A stretch of DNA of 64,000 nucleotides from Physcomitrium patens (taxonomy: Eukaryota; Streptophyta; Bryopsida; Funariales; Funariaceae). Where the stretch lies: NCBI RefSeq assembly GCF_000002425.4, contig NC_037273.1, positions 4,524,521-4,588,520 on the forward strand, written 5' to 3'. The position numbers and the translations under genes are program-made. The notes under the pieces were generated by a model that worked only from the letters and a program-made list of their open reading frames with translations, made no database searches and had not been told where the DNA came from. How positions within the stretch are numbered: position 1 is the first letter of the stretch; each line of letters begins with the position of its first letter. Positions 37,871-49,354 of the stretch are shown here, piece after piece.

Positions 37871-40800
37871 AATCAATATTAATATAAGCAGAGTTTTCCG
37901 AATCCTTCGGATATATCAAGTACTCCTCCGGACCTCCACATTGGTACACCACTCCAGGGTGTAGTGCTGCCTCCACATTGGCCTCCATACTCGGTACTTC
38001 TGTGTAATCCTCGGAGCTAAGCTCTTCGTCCGACATTAATTCAGATGCTGGCAATTGAGACTCCCCGTGATAGCGTACTAGGTACATTTGTAACACCATT
38101 TTATCTATGCCCTTACCAATTATCAAAGTACCCCGACCCCAATCGTTCTTGACCTTTGCTTGATACAGCCAAGGTCGTCCCAATAAAATAGGGTACGATA
38201 AAGTCGAACGTTGTAAGCGAAAGACAATGTAGTCAATTTCATATGCAATACCTACAATTATAGTTTGAACACTCCGTAAAATACCCATTGGCTTAACTCG
38301 GCTATGATCTGCCATTCGTAATACCAATGTCGTGGGGACTAATTTTTTGAGATCTAAAGCATCTATTGTATCTGCATTCATTAAATTGACGCTGGAACCT
38401 CCATCTACCTGGACGCCAGAGATCAGAACACCATCAATCGAAACATCAATGGTTGGTGCACCTGGATCAGGGTTCAAACTAACTTCACAAACTTCCATAT
38501 TACGATGCCGATGTTTTGTTAGGGATGAATTCAAGGTGGAACGACACTCTGGTGCGACTACTAGAAGTTGCTTTATAGAAATTGAAGGCCGAATAGCGTC
38601 CAAATCCTTTAAAATATCGTAGGGTTCCATATTTAGGATAATTTCTAATGCCCTCTTCCGTTTCATGGATTTGAGTTTAACTCCATGAGGTAAATTATTC
38701 TGCCGCCCTGGCCTTGGAATTGGAACAGCAGCTTGAGCGTCGTTGGGACTACCTTTCCCAAGGGGATCTTTCAACGGGTATGATGCTTCTTGGAACAGCA
38801 GTGGGAACAGACCGGTTCGAGACGAAATTGAAGACTCCGTAATTGGGACCTCATTGGGCTTCGCAATCAAATCAGGGCTCAAGACTTTTCTAGTTTCAGG
38901 ACCTGAATGGGATGGATCCGTAATTGGGTGTGATTGGCCCTTCGCTTTAGGATCTTCCAAATGTTTAAATGGGCCTTTCCCTTTTTGCTGACTCCTAGTA
39001 AGAACGGTATGGACACATTCTACTCGATTTACTGGAGAGTCTTGAGGACCTTGATTTATCCCCTCCATTTTTCTTGGACTCTGGATCTGTTGATCCCGAT
39101 TATTGAAATTGAATGGAGCATTACATTGCTGATACGTATGCCCTGACTGCTTGCAATTTCCACAAACTGGCGCATCATCGTCACTGGCTCTTGGATTGGG
39201 ACATTCATTGGCATAATGACCAATCTGTCTACAACGGAAACAACGCAATGGCCTTTTTGCACCCCCATCAGGCATATTGAGTGTCTCCACCAGTATATAC
39301 CTACTAGGTTTGTTCCATGTAGGTTGAGAAAATGATCCTGGTTGTCCCAGTTGTACTTGGTTCAATGGCATCGATGGAGCATATGGCTGATACCCATGAT
39401 GCTCCTTACCTTAGTTCTGAGGATTTGATACAAACCCCTGATTATAAGTGGAATTCTGAAAATGATTGACTGCTCGATTTTATCGGTTAGATCGATTTCC
39501 ATGCCATCCAAACGTATTTCTTGTTTGAACTTGATTGACATCCCATGGAGTTGGTGGAATCACGGTCGGATTACTGAATTGTTGTTGTCTTTGTAAATTC
39601 CAACAATTAGTGGGTAAGTGCTTGCCTCTACAATATGTACATTTACCCAACACTTGTGAAGGTGACGGGCATTCCGTTACCAAATGACCGTGGCCCTGAC
39701 AGTTACTGCACCATACATTGGTCCTAGAATTGGTTGGCTTTTGCCTCTTCTCCTTATCTTTGGCCATATTAACGGCCATTTTCTCCATTTTCTTCGTCAA
39801 GTTCAATAATAAGGCTTCATTGGAATCTTTTGAAGTTAGTATTATTTGTTTTTTTGCCAAAGTTGAATCTTATGTTTGATATGGAAAATATAGAGCATAC
39901 GCTGTTGTGACTTGCGGTGGTAAAGCTTGCAATGGGATAACATTAACTGGCCCCTGAGTATTGGCACTTGAATGGGCCATTGTTTCGATCATCTGTGGAT
40001 AACTATCCACTGATCCGTTCAAAGCCGGATATTGATAATTGCTTTGAACTGGTATCATCATGACACTCGCAGTTAAAAACTGATCATAATGGCATTCCTC
40101 CCAAACCTTGGCTCTATCAAGGAATGCAGATACCGTAACTGGTTGAGCTTCTTTTACAAACATTTTTAGCTCTGGTGGGTGCAAACCATTTATTAATATA
40201 GATAATATAAATGCCTCCGGTATTTGGTGGTTCTGCCACTTACTAAGTATATCAGCCACTCGGCCATAGTACGATTCCACCGCCTCTCCTAGGATCATTT
40301 TGCTGTTCATTAACCTTCCTCGAAGATGCTCTTCAAAACCAATTGGTCAAAAACGGCTCAAAAATACATTCTTCAATGTTTCCGAGTTCGAAAATTGACC
40401 AACTGGTTGACGGTTATACCATTCAAACGCCATATCCTTTAAGGTTGCTGGCAACCATTGTAACCAAATATCCTCGGTTCTTCCATTATTGGCGACACAT
40501 GCTGTCAAAAACTGCGACAAATGTTGATCTGGATCTGCACCCGGAAAGCCCCTAAAGGTAGGTAATGGAGCCACGCTATTTGTGTGATCAGTCTTAGTAT
40601 CCATTTGTACTGCTATGGGAACCGCTGGACCTCCCGTCGTCATTGAATTTGACAATGTGACACTTAATCATTTGTTAATATAGTCTGCGTCTCTCCCAAA
40701 TATATTTTCCGAACTTTCCACCCTGCTCAATTTGCTATTATTATCCTTGAACAAGTTTATTGGTTGAATAGAAGGTGAGAATGATGGATTTTGAAACACA

Positions 40801-41219
40801 CTAAATTGGCGCTTATTGACCAATAATTCATGCCATTCTATGGAACCAGTTTTAACGAAATCGGCAGTTTTCGCTATTGGAAACGTACCCAATGGAGTAC
40901 CCAACTCTTCTGTGATTCCTCTACTCTTAGTTAACGGTCTCAGAAGAAACCCTGGCCTATTGACCAAATTTTCCACAAGTGCTCTTGGCAATTTCTCTAA
41001 CGGTATATACTTCTGAAATATTAGATGTCGATTAGCTTCTAGGTATGCTCGAATATGACAACAGGCATGCAACCATCGCTTAATCCAGCTTTGTCTATGA
41101 TTCCTTTTTAACTTTCTTTGTTGCTCGTTTCGCAACAAATTTCTTGCTTGCAACCTCTCTATTCTTTCTCTTGACTGCCGTATTTTCTTTACTGTTAAGT
41201 TCTCATTCTTAATAACCAT
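37869..41219 (-). pseudogene. gag, zinc-knuckle and protease region, family 2 copy B
   Basis: From 41,219: basic gag start, capsid text PLPTFRGFPGADPDQHLSQFL and VANNGRTEDIWLQWLPATLKD (first parts near 40,560-40,430), PEAFILSILINGLHPPELKMF, CCHC-type knuckles near 39,690 (CSNCQGHGHLVTEC) and 39,250-39,130 (CFRCRQIGHYANEC; CGNCKQSGHTYQQC), then protease VDGGSSVNLMNADTI near 38,400 and PILLGRPWLYQAKVKNDWGRG near 38,190. The 39,371-37,869 portion is unusually well preserved. Confidence 0.88.
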
Positions 41220-41312
41220 ACTCTTTCATTATATTCTTCTGCGACTGCTACCTATTTTCCATCTACTTCAACTGGCAGTTAATACCTAACACTCCATGCT
41301 ATTATCAATTTC

Positions 41313-41330
41313 TCCGACAGCGGCGCCAAA
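41313..41330 (-). promoter_or_regulatory. Primer-binding site, family 2 copy B
   Basis: Read on the - strand, TTTGGCGCCGCTGTCGG follows directly on the 5' LTR. It closely resembles the TGGCGCCGTTGCCGGGGA site used by Tat/Athila elements, which is complementary to the 3' end of tRNA-Asp. Confidence 0.75.
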
Positions 41331-41331
41331 A

Positions 41332-42030
41332 TGTGATTGTCGTTTTACTTACTCTAACTAATCTAATCAGAGTAAATCTGTATAGGGGGATTCGAATACA
41401 TGGAAAGAATACCGCATGAGCTTATACGTTAGGGTCACACAATTAACTGTATTCCGCACTACTTAAAACACCCAGAAAATACTACAATGCTTTCCACTTC
41501 CTAATAATACTCCACCATCACTGATAACAACAATATGTAATCCCGCACTATCCTAAATGACAGGACATAATCATATTATAATCCAAATTCTAGAATTCTT
41601 CACCATTAACTGCCTTCACATTACAGTGTTTCACACAAACACAGACTCATTCTCTCTACTGAACTACAATCAGATTTCAGCATTCAATCTTTCTTCTTTC
41701 CATTTAATAACAATCATACTTCCATTCCATAATTCACTTTCATAATATTCAGAAACTCTTAATCTTCTTATTCAAAGAAAATAACAAACAAAAGAAAAGA
41801 GATAGCACCAAGCTTACCCCGGCTCACACTATCACAGTCTGGTCCTTACTTCCTCTCTCCCATCCTCCTTATGCTACCACGAGATACCAACTGCTACATC
41901 TCTAATGAAAACTGCTTTTCCTAACTATTCATCTATTTTACCTACTGAACTACCTTTTCAACAGTCATCTATCCCTGTTTAGACTATAAACTAAGTATCT
42001 ACAATTCAACAAATAACTACTTATTCTACA
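41332..42030 (-). repeat. 5' LTR of family 2 copy B
   Basis: 699 bp; see the element entry. Differences from 32,157-32,855 are mainly C/T and A/G, as expected for methylated-cytosine decay. Confidence 0.95.
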
Positions 42031-42035
42031 AACAT

Positions 42036-43200
42036 GGATCAAATATTTTTCGCCTAAATTGCTTAAAATTTAATATTTTGATTTATATAAGATAATATGC
42101 TCTATATTGGAAGCCAAAACTAAAAAAAAAAATTGACATTAAGTATAGAAGATTCAAGATTACATATACTAAAAAAAAAATAAAAAAAATATATATATAG
42201 AGAATGGTTGGACATGACTCAATTTCCAATGGAAGTTGATGTAGCAAAAATATACTAGATTATATTGCCATGGACATACAAATACAATTAATCTTATAAA
42301 ATATATGTAGAAATATGTGAAATTTATCTTTTTAAATAGAAAGGTGAATCAATAACTTGATGAATTTATTACTACATTGATAAGCAAGCTAGATATAAGA
42401 CATTATTTTAAAAGAATTACTTTAGTGTAATACTAAAATGATGCCTATATATTGAGTGAATCAAAGAAGTATTCTTTAAGAAGTAGAGACAAACAAATAT
42501 TAAGATTACAAAGAGCTAAATGGTTGGTTAAATATTATAAACAAGATCAATTGTCAAATTTGGAAGTTCTTGATGCATATTGCATAGAGTTTATCTTTCA
42601 AAGCTAAAATCTTCCAACAAAATGATATATTGTTAGTTTATCTTGTAAATGATATAAATGCAACAATTATGGTCCCTTATATAAATACACGTGGTCTCTA
42701 AGATGGATTGTTAATTAAGAATATCCACATCTATTAGATTTATAATCAAATGCATATAAAAATAATGGTTTTTTGAATTGAAAAGAAGATATTTTTAATG
42801 ATGGCTTAAGTAATGGATCATATAATGGTTGAAGAAATAGAACAAATAGTAGAAATTAAATTCTTAAGCATGATGTTCAAATCCATTGCTTATTGGAGAT
42901 AATTAATTTAATGACACTAAAAAATATAGAGGCCTTAACTGTGGAAGAATATGATGCATTCAATAAAGCAATAAAATCAAACTTGATACTTTTAAAAGAT
43001 ACAAGGGACTTATTACTAAGACTCCTATACATTTCTATGTCAAGAGAATGTGGTAGTATCACCTCTATACAAAGTCATATCATAAATACTAGACTTGGAT
43101 TTGGAAGCCAAAAAAAGAAGAAAAAATTGGATAATGAAAAAAGATATGGTGAAAAGATTCTAATAGTGCCAAAATCTAGTGGACTCAAAATTTTATGACA
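42036..43200 (+). pseudogene. Decayed coding remnant, possibly MULE-like transposase (second part)
   Basis: Resumes the sequence cut at 32,156. It contains RAKWLVKYYKQDQLSNLEVLDAYC (first part, about 42,510-42,580) followed by text that loosely fits a SWIM-type C.C...C.H finger (about 42,640-42,710), and a final coding stretch 42,893-43,198 with lysine-rich end (GSQKKKKKLDNEKRYGEK). A SWIM-like finger after a DDE core is the usual order in Mutator-like transposases. Weak call; no terminal inverted repeats were found. Confidence 0.3.
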
Positions 43201-43859
43201 AGGATAAGAAGATAATAAAAAAAAATACATATGAGTGAGATTACCCAAGCTATGTAAAATAACATGTTCAAATTATAGTGATCTAAATATATTTTTTGAC
43301 TGGAATCACCAAAATTGAGTGAAGAAATTGCCAATACATGATTATAAAAGAAGATAATGGTATTGCATTAAATAAAGAAGGGCACAATTTTAACCAAGAT
43401 GTAGAATTATTCTTCAAAGATTTAGATTTTTTATTAAGATTATGGATGCAAAATTTGGTACTTTGTATAAGGATTTGATTTGATTTGATGATAGTTCATT
43501 TGTGGTATTTTCTATTATATATATAATAAAGACTCATTTTAGTGGTGGTTTTTATGACCACACCATTTTAATTATTGCATTTGTTTTAGTTGTAAAACTA
43601 CTTAGATACATAATGCTTGTAGAAAATGTTTTATGATTTGAAAAATATTTTGAAGAGAAATTTTGTAATATTTTTAATGAAATATGTGTAATTTAAATAT
43701 TTAAAAATGAGTTTGAGAAAAAAATAATGAGTAAATTTTTGAAGTTGGAAAAATTCTTCATGGAATCAAAAATATCATGTAAATATATGAGTGCCGTTGT
43801 GTATGGCAACAGAAAAATAATTTTGAAGCAAGAGTGATGGTTGAAAATTGGGATTGAGA
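43201..43859. other. AT-rich transition to the GC-rich island
   Basis: AT-rich and without recognisable coding sequence up to about 43,850, where composition changes abruptly to GC-rich. Nothing further supported. Confidence 0.5.
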
Positions 43860-45161
43860 GGCTGCCCCTGAACAAACTTCCGCACCCACGTGAATGCGGA
43901 TCAGTGTGGGCCCAATGAGGGTGTAGAATATGGATCCTTGCGGGCCCAATTAGGAATGGGTTCTGAGTTCCCAACCTGCCGCCCTCCAATCTGCCCGCAC
44001 TCCAACCTGCCCGCCACCCTGGTTCCCTTCCGTTCCCTCCCTGCGTTCCTAATAAGTCCTGTAACAGCCAGCTGGCCTAGATGTCTCGATCCAGTCGATT
44101 GAACAAGGAGGTTTCTGCGACACGATTCTACGAGGACTGTCGGGATTGACCAGGCCACTAGTCACGCATGTCTTCCGAGAGCAAGGCGAGGCTCGTGTTC
44201 AATTGGAAATTCGCACGTGGGGTGGTGCATGTTGTGTACCGATTCCCACCTAAGTTTTTTTCGGTGCAACTTACCGCCATGCAATTAGTTTTCCAGCTGC
44301 AACTTGCTAGCGAAAACTAGTGGAGAACCTCACAAGTTCCGCTGTGCCGCGGACGCATTCTGTGACGTGTCTCGCTGCGTATTTGATGCTTCTGGCTGGC
44401 GACTTTGGTGTCTCGTTTAGCGGAGAAGAGGTCAAAGTAGAATATTCAGTGTTATCGGTTCTAAATATGGTTAGTTTCGGGCGGATTCGGTACTGGAGTA
44501 TGATGGAGAACCGCTGGATTCGTGATGGGGATCGACTCCGTTGCACTTTACGGTGGAGGGGGAAGGATGACGAGAGTCTGTTTGGACGCATTCAAGCATG
44601 GTTTGAACTTTTCCTCAAAGTCTCCGCTTGCTTCTCCTCTTAAGATAACGCGGTTTGCTGATCCTTTTCCTGCTCGTCACGTCTTGCTGCTCATGTTGGT
44701 TTGTTGGTCTTTGCCTCTGCTCGCTCTCACATTTCCCCTCGGGCAAGGCTGTGACAATCTGTGTTTTGCGCTCCGCGTTCGCATCGTTGATGCATAAAGA
44801 GGTCTCTGTAGAACTCTGATGTGAGCCTCTTCTTGTTCTGCTGACTTCGGACGCTAATTGAACGACTTCATCTGCTGATGTTTGCTGTTGTTCGTGCCAG
44901 GGGGAACTCAAGAATAGTCGTGAGTGTTTAGGCTTTCAGAGAAACTTGCTTCCTACAAACTGGAGGATCTTGCAGGTTGAGAAAAATTTCCTACCAGGTT
45001 TGGGAGTTGCTGTGAGAGAGCACGCTTGAGATTCTGAGTGCTCTCACTGTAGTTGGTTGTAGAGGACAGGACCACGACCTGAAGAATTCTAAGCATTCAT
45101 TGGCATTAGACAATTCTTGGAGAACATAAGTTGAAAGTCTTCATCTAGTTGGTGTTTCGTT
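43860..45161 (+). promoter_or_regulatory. GC- and CpG-rich upstream region / long 5' leader of the host gene
   Basis: About 1.3 kb with clearly higher GC and CpG content than the rest of the window, directly upstream of the gene starting at 45,162. Open frames of about 100 codons occur on both strands (for example 44,320-44,643, +), but none shows a recognisable domain and overlapping frames on both strands are expected in GC-rich DNA. I read it as promoter plus a long, perhaps spliced, 5' untranslated region. No specific TATA box or initiator could be fixed. Confidence 0.45.
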
Positions 45162-46697
45162 ATGAAGCGATCGAAATACCTGGCGTTGGTGTCACTTCTT
45201 CTCCTAGTTTTCCTACCTCCAGGAGGTGCAGCTAGCCCACACGGCGATGGTATGTGCTTATCTCCTATTTTTCAAATAATGCTTTAGTTTTCTTTTTCTT
45301 TTTCTCCTGAACCGTTCTTGCCCAGATTTAAAGTGATTTGTCAGCGATAGGATCGTATGGGTGAGACCCTACTTTGCAAGAACTTATGTTAGTTGCGAGA
45401 ACACATTGAATCCGTTTCAAACACCTCAGAATTTCAAACCATCCAGACATCAGTGATTCAGCAGTTCTCTACATCATAAAACAACGAAGTGTGATCAGTA
45501 GCTCTGAAAGTCAAGCAGATGTTTTGCTTCTGAAGTGCAGTTTACATAATAATGTGCAATGGAGTTTCTGAGCTGTTCTTTTTGCTGAAATACGTACAGT
45601 AACGGAGGGGCGAGTTGCGACTTTCGGTGGGCGTCGAGGTCTTCTACAAGCTGGTCCTGGTTCACGTAAGAATTCGACACATTCTTATCTCCTACCAGCA
45701 AGCCTCTATCTGAACAGAAATTTCGTTCTCTTTTCAATTCGAGCTCATCTGTTGTAGACTTCGTGCTTTGTGCGGGTTCTGTGTCTCTGTTTGCAAGTGC
45801 GCTTAGAAATATTGAATTCATCGTCTTTGTCGGCATTGACAGCACCTTCAACGACGCCCTCCACTCCAGGAACGACGCCTCCAACTCCAGGAACGACGCC
45901 TCCAACTCCAGGAACGACGCCTCCAACTCCAGCAACGACGCCTCCAACTCCAGCAACGAAGCCTCCAACTCCAGGAGCGACGCCCCCGACTCCAATTACG
46001 ACGCCTCCAACTCCAGGTACACCCACGACACCTGGCTCTACTCCCGGAGCGAGTCCTAAAATCCCAGGATTTGCTCCAGTATCTGTTCCAGGTTAAGATT
46101 CAATTACCCCCTTATTTAGCGATTACGTAATTGCAAACCCATCAGTGTGAGAAGATTCCATCCACTCCAAACATGCCCTAAAACGAAGTGAGTGACATGA
46201 ATCCATCCAGCAATGCTTTGAGTGTCTTTGGTTAGGCAAGTGGCCGTCGAAGTAATCCTTCGACTGCAGACAAGCCCTGACCGTGGAAGTCTGGCCTGAT
46301 CACTCCCTGCCGCAAGTTGCTGATGCCCCACTCGGCTCTGTGCAGGTGTTCTTCCCAGTCCTCCACCAATTGCTCCAGCTCCTGCCCCAAGTAAGCTTTC
46401 CTACCATTCTATTGTCTCTTCCATCACTTCCACTCTAACCCTACCTTGTGGACATGTACATTTGCAAAGAAATGCCCCACTGCGAGCGACGTCGTTGTTG
46501 GCGTTTCTCCCCCTTTTTCTCACCACTTTCCGCTTGTGTGTTCAGTTGGAGTTACATCCAGGCAAAAGCTTAATGCCATCATCGCAGGATCCGTTGTAGC
46601 CGGGGTGGTAGGAATCGCACTAGTTGCCATCTTCTGCCGCTGCTCATGCTTGCGAAGACAAAAAAAGCTCCCATTCCAAAGATTGCAGATGACTTGA
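45162..46697 (+). CDS. Secreted-type single-pass membrane protein with Thr/Pro heptad repeats, five exons
   Basis: Proposed exons 45,162-45,249, 45,600-45,665, 45,843-46,091, 46,346-46,390 and 46,546-46,697, joined by four GT-AG introns that are all phase 1; total 600 nt, 199 residues. Residues 1-24 form a signal peptide (MKRSKYLALVSLLLLVFLPP, then GGAA before the likely cut). Residues 25-51 are short and basic (GRRGLLQ). Residues 52-149 are rich in Pro/Thr/Ala, with eight TTPPTPG-type heptads and a PPPIAPAPAP end, like hydroxyproline-rich cell-wall proteins. Residues about 160-179 form a membrane helix (AIIAGSVVAGVVGIALVAIF) followed by RCRC and a basic RRQKK stop-transfer. It would sit in the plasma membrane with its Pro-rich part in the wall. 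A coding-looking continuation lies in another frame (46,667-46,975), so the true protein may be longer. Family unknown; the N-terminus of a class I formin or a wall-sensing receptor are possible. Splice sites are read by eye. Confidence 0.6.
45851..46018 (+). repeat. In-frame 21-bp minisatellite, eight units
   Basis: Eight consecutive 21-bp units of the type ACGACGCCTCCAACTCCAGG encode the heptads TTPSTPG, TTPPTPG (twice), TTPPTPA (twice), TKPPTPG, ATPPTPI and TTPPTPG. The unit length keeps the reading frame. Unit number is expected to vary between individuals because such arrays slip or recombine. Thr-Pro-rich heptads are likely sites of proline hydroxylation and O-glycosylation. Confidence 0.9.
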
Positions 46698-46975
46698 TTG
46701 CATCACCAGAACCTGCAACGTCCAGTTGTGACGCAAATCAACAAACTACGGTGGCGGTTAGTACCTGCAGGCGCGGGGCAATTCTTTATTGCATTAAGTC
46801 TCTTGCACTTTAGGTCGCTAGAAAAACGGCACACAGCCTCAGAAAACCCTTTGGGCCCTTGTCAGAAACCGATAATGCGTCTTCCATAGCCTCGTCTCAT
46901 CGAGGTCCTCATGACTCAGACTCCACTGTGACTCCAACTAGCGTTCTAAAACCTGCAATTAAATGGAGCTTGTGA
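46667..46975 (+). pseudogene. Coding-looking continuation of the host gene in a shifted frame
   Basis: Just after the membrane helix a run of seven A (46,660-46,666) precedes a second frame that reads APIPKIADDLIASPEPATSS and on to NQQTTVA (46,667-46,756). A candidate 57-bp GT-AG intron (46,757-46,813) leads to an exon 46,814-46,975 reading VARKTAHSLRKPFGPLSETD, then DSDSTVTPTSVLKP, and a stop. This composition (Ser/Pro/Asp-rich tail) fits a cytoplasmic domain better than the short tail of the in-frame stop at 46,695. Either the gene carries a one-base change in the A run (allele, error or pseudogene), or alternative splicing is used. Beyond 46,975 no kinase, formin or other domain was found. 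Confidence 0.45.
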
Positions 46976-48693
46976 CTGCAATGGGCAACCTTCAGCAATT
47001 GTTATCAGTGCGATGCATTGTGAGCACGATGCATCGTTGGAATTGACACACTCCAGCAGCAAGCGATGCAACCAGGCTCTCATCATGTCTCGGCAAGCGC
47101 ACGTTTGCATGAGGTGGATTGCACTGTTGAAATTAGGGCTAAGGTTTCCTTCTAAGAGTTAAAAGGTGGTTCAGTCTTTTACTTTAAACTAGGAATAAAA
47201 ATTGTTGAGGAATGTAGCGACCTTCATGGGGCGAGAGTTGAGTTTGCCGAATGAAGTTCAAGCGAAGTGATTTGTGTTTTTGCAAACTCAATGATCCAAT
47301 CTATAGATTTGACTATGGATGTATAATGAAAAATTTATGATAAATGTTGAATGTATAAAGTAGAAAATAATTTATTTTGCTCTTAATCTTTTTTGAACTT
47401 TTTTAATACAATTCAACCTCTAGTTAGGTTTTAGTAATAATTGTATTCAAAAAGATATTGTTTATTTAGGATTTATTATATTTTAATAATATTATAAAGA
47501 ACAATTGTTATTGAGATTTGAAACCATGTATGAGAAAACAATGCACAAGGAAGAGGGATTTATTAGTTTTAAAATTAAAGTTTGATAATAGTAGTAGTTT
47601 AATATAAAATTACTAAAAGTATAGATTTTTATGTTGTGAAAATGTAAATGAAAGTTGGAAGTAGAGGTACACAAGTACCAACATTAGATGCAAAGAATAC
47701 AAAAATGTTAACAAAGGATAAAGTATGACACATGTCACACACTATTAATATTTAAAGGAATATGCAACAACCACATTCAACAAGAATATTGCCTAGTGAG
47801 TACTTTCTTCATGGTTTTAGCCAAAGTTATTCTGGTTTTCTAATTTGTACTACTTCCAAAGAGATTTTTGTTAATGAATACCTAATTACAATAGGAATTG
47901 ATCACTTGACCTAATACATTTAAACAATATGCTTCTTAGGAAATAAATCCTTTGACAAAATATTCTAAAAATAGCTATTGGAACTATATAACAAAATAAA
48001 AGGCATAATCCATCAAAACAGAAATATTAAAAGAAATAGCTTCTATTTTAGATTAAAGGTGGTAGATATTAGTGGGATTATATTATTATTGTTTTCATTC
48101 AAATCCATTGCATGTCTATGCAACTTTTAGCCATAGGATCCAAACTTTGATTCTAAAGTTGTATAGTATCTAAATGCATCTAAAAGAATGAGAGATATTA
48201 AAATTTTGATGTAGATAATCTTGAAAGATGTATAAGATGAGTTTTAATTGATAATATGATATATTATAATAAGCTTGGAGTAAATTATACGTAAAGGTGC
48301 AGAAAAAAAAAAAAAATAAAAAAAAAAATACTAATCTAAAGTTCTAATAGGCCTAATCTTAAGAGTAGCCTTAGACTTAGAAATTATTTTAAAGATCTTA
48401 TTCTTAAAATTAAAAAATTAAAATAATAATTAAAAAAATCTTTTGATATATTTTTAATTTTTTTTTTATAATAGAAAATGGCATCATAGATTGCAAGCTA
48501 TTCAACAAACTAAAATTTTAAAATATATTTGCTATATAATGTAGATATTGATATTCAACCATAAATAATATTAACTAAACTTGGTTAAAGGTGGAACCTT
48601 AGCAATAAAATATAGCTATGACAATGAATAGGCAATAAACTTTTAGTAATTAATACATAGATATAGAAGGTTTTATGCTTATTTTAAGAATAC

Positions 48694-48724
<31 letters not shown>

Positions 48725-49104
48725 GGTATAAATAATATTGGAAGTGTTTATTAAAACAATGCAAAAAATAAAAAAGATGTAGAATGTAACTTAGAAATAA
48801 CGGTAATAAATTACAAATATTATAAATTATTTATATTTATAAGTTATATGGCAAAAATGGAATGGTCTTCAAAAATGAAGTATTGATAAGAACACAGTAC
48901 CAATAGAATATTCCAACTCAATAAGACATAACATAATAATAAAGCATCTAGATTAAATTAATTTTTTTTAAAAAAAACCTTAATAGGTAGCAATATTATT
49001 GCACATATTAAAAAAAAAAGGCTTTAAATTAATTTTAAAACATGAATATTTATTATTATTAATAAAGAATAAGGTCTAATAGTAACTAATAATGTGTTAG
49101 GAAC
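46976..49104. other. End of GC-rich island, then AT-rich interval without recognised genes
   Basis: GC-rich text continues to about 47,170 and probably holds the 3' untranslated region; after that the sequence is AT-rich with poly(A)/poly(T) patches. No coding region recognised in either strand. Confidence 0.5.
48697..48724. repeat. (AT)n microsatellite
   Basis: About 14 uninterrupted AT units. Confidence 0.9.
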
Positions 49105-49240
49105 ATGAATCCAAAGAATGTAAATAAACAAGTGAAATATTTTTCAAAAAAATATAATTTAAAAAAAGAAGTAAATATTTTTATTTATTTATTTTTGAAA
49201 TGGCTATTGTCAAAAGACAACAAAACTAAATATGGAAACT
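49105..49240 (-). repeat. Partial family 1 LTR
   Basis: Reverse-strand match to the R/U5 part of the LTR: AAAGAATGTAAATAAACAAG, a TTTTTCAAAAAAATATAA block and AATGGCTATTG, the same series as at 49,840-49,940 and 53,000-53,100. The open frame here is incidental. Confidence 0.55.
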
Positions 49241-49354
49241 ATGATAAAGAAGAACTTGAAAATAATATTTTATTAAACTTCACTTCTGATCCTAGAGTTT
49301 GATAGTTTTGGGATTAAAATTCAATCACCAATTGTATTTAATTGATGAATCGTT

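Larger units (their letters stand above)
32157..42030 (-). mobile_element. Family 2 (Tat/Athila-like Ty3/Gypsy) element, copy B, both LTRs present
   Basis: 9,874 bp with TG...CA ends, flanked by the perfect duplication AACAT (32,152-32,156 and 42,031-42,035). LTRs of 699 bp each, differing at about 36 positions by hand count (about 5%), mostly transitions. Read on the - strand: 5' LTR, Asp-type primer site, gag, protease, RT, RNase H, integrase, extra 3' ORF, polypurine stretch (GGGAGTGGGG), 3' LTR. A fossil with roughly a dozen or more breaks, but structurally complete. With commonly used plant substitution rates, 5% LTR divergence suggests an age of a few million years. It split the remnant at 30,400/42,036. 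Confidence 0.95.

Noticed and set aside
38332-39146. Three + strand open frames
   Set aside because: Antisense to the well preserved gag/protease region of copy B.
44320-44643. 107-codon open frame upstream of the host gene
   Set aside because: Overlapping open frames exist on both strands in this GC-rich stretch; no domain, signal or splice support. Treated as part of the 5' leader/promoter.
45495-46026. Antisense open frames rich in GVGGVV or LEASLLE repeats
   Set aside because: They are the mirror image of the 21-bp TTPPTPG-coding repeat; a 21-bp unit keeps all frames open.
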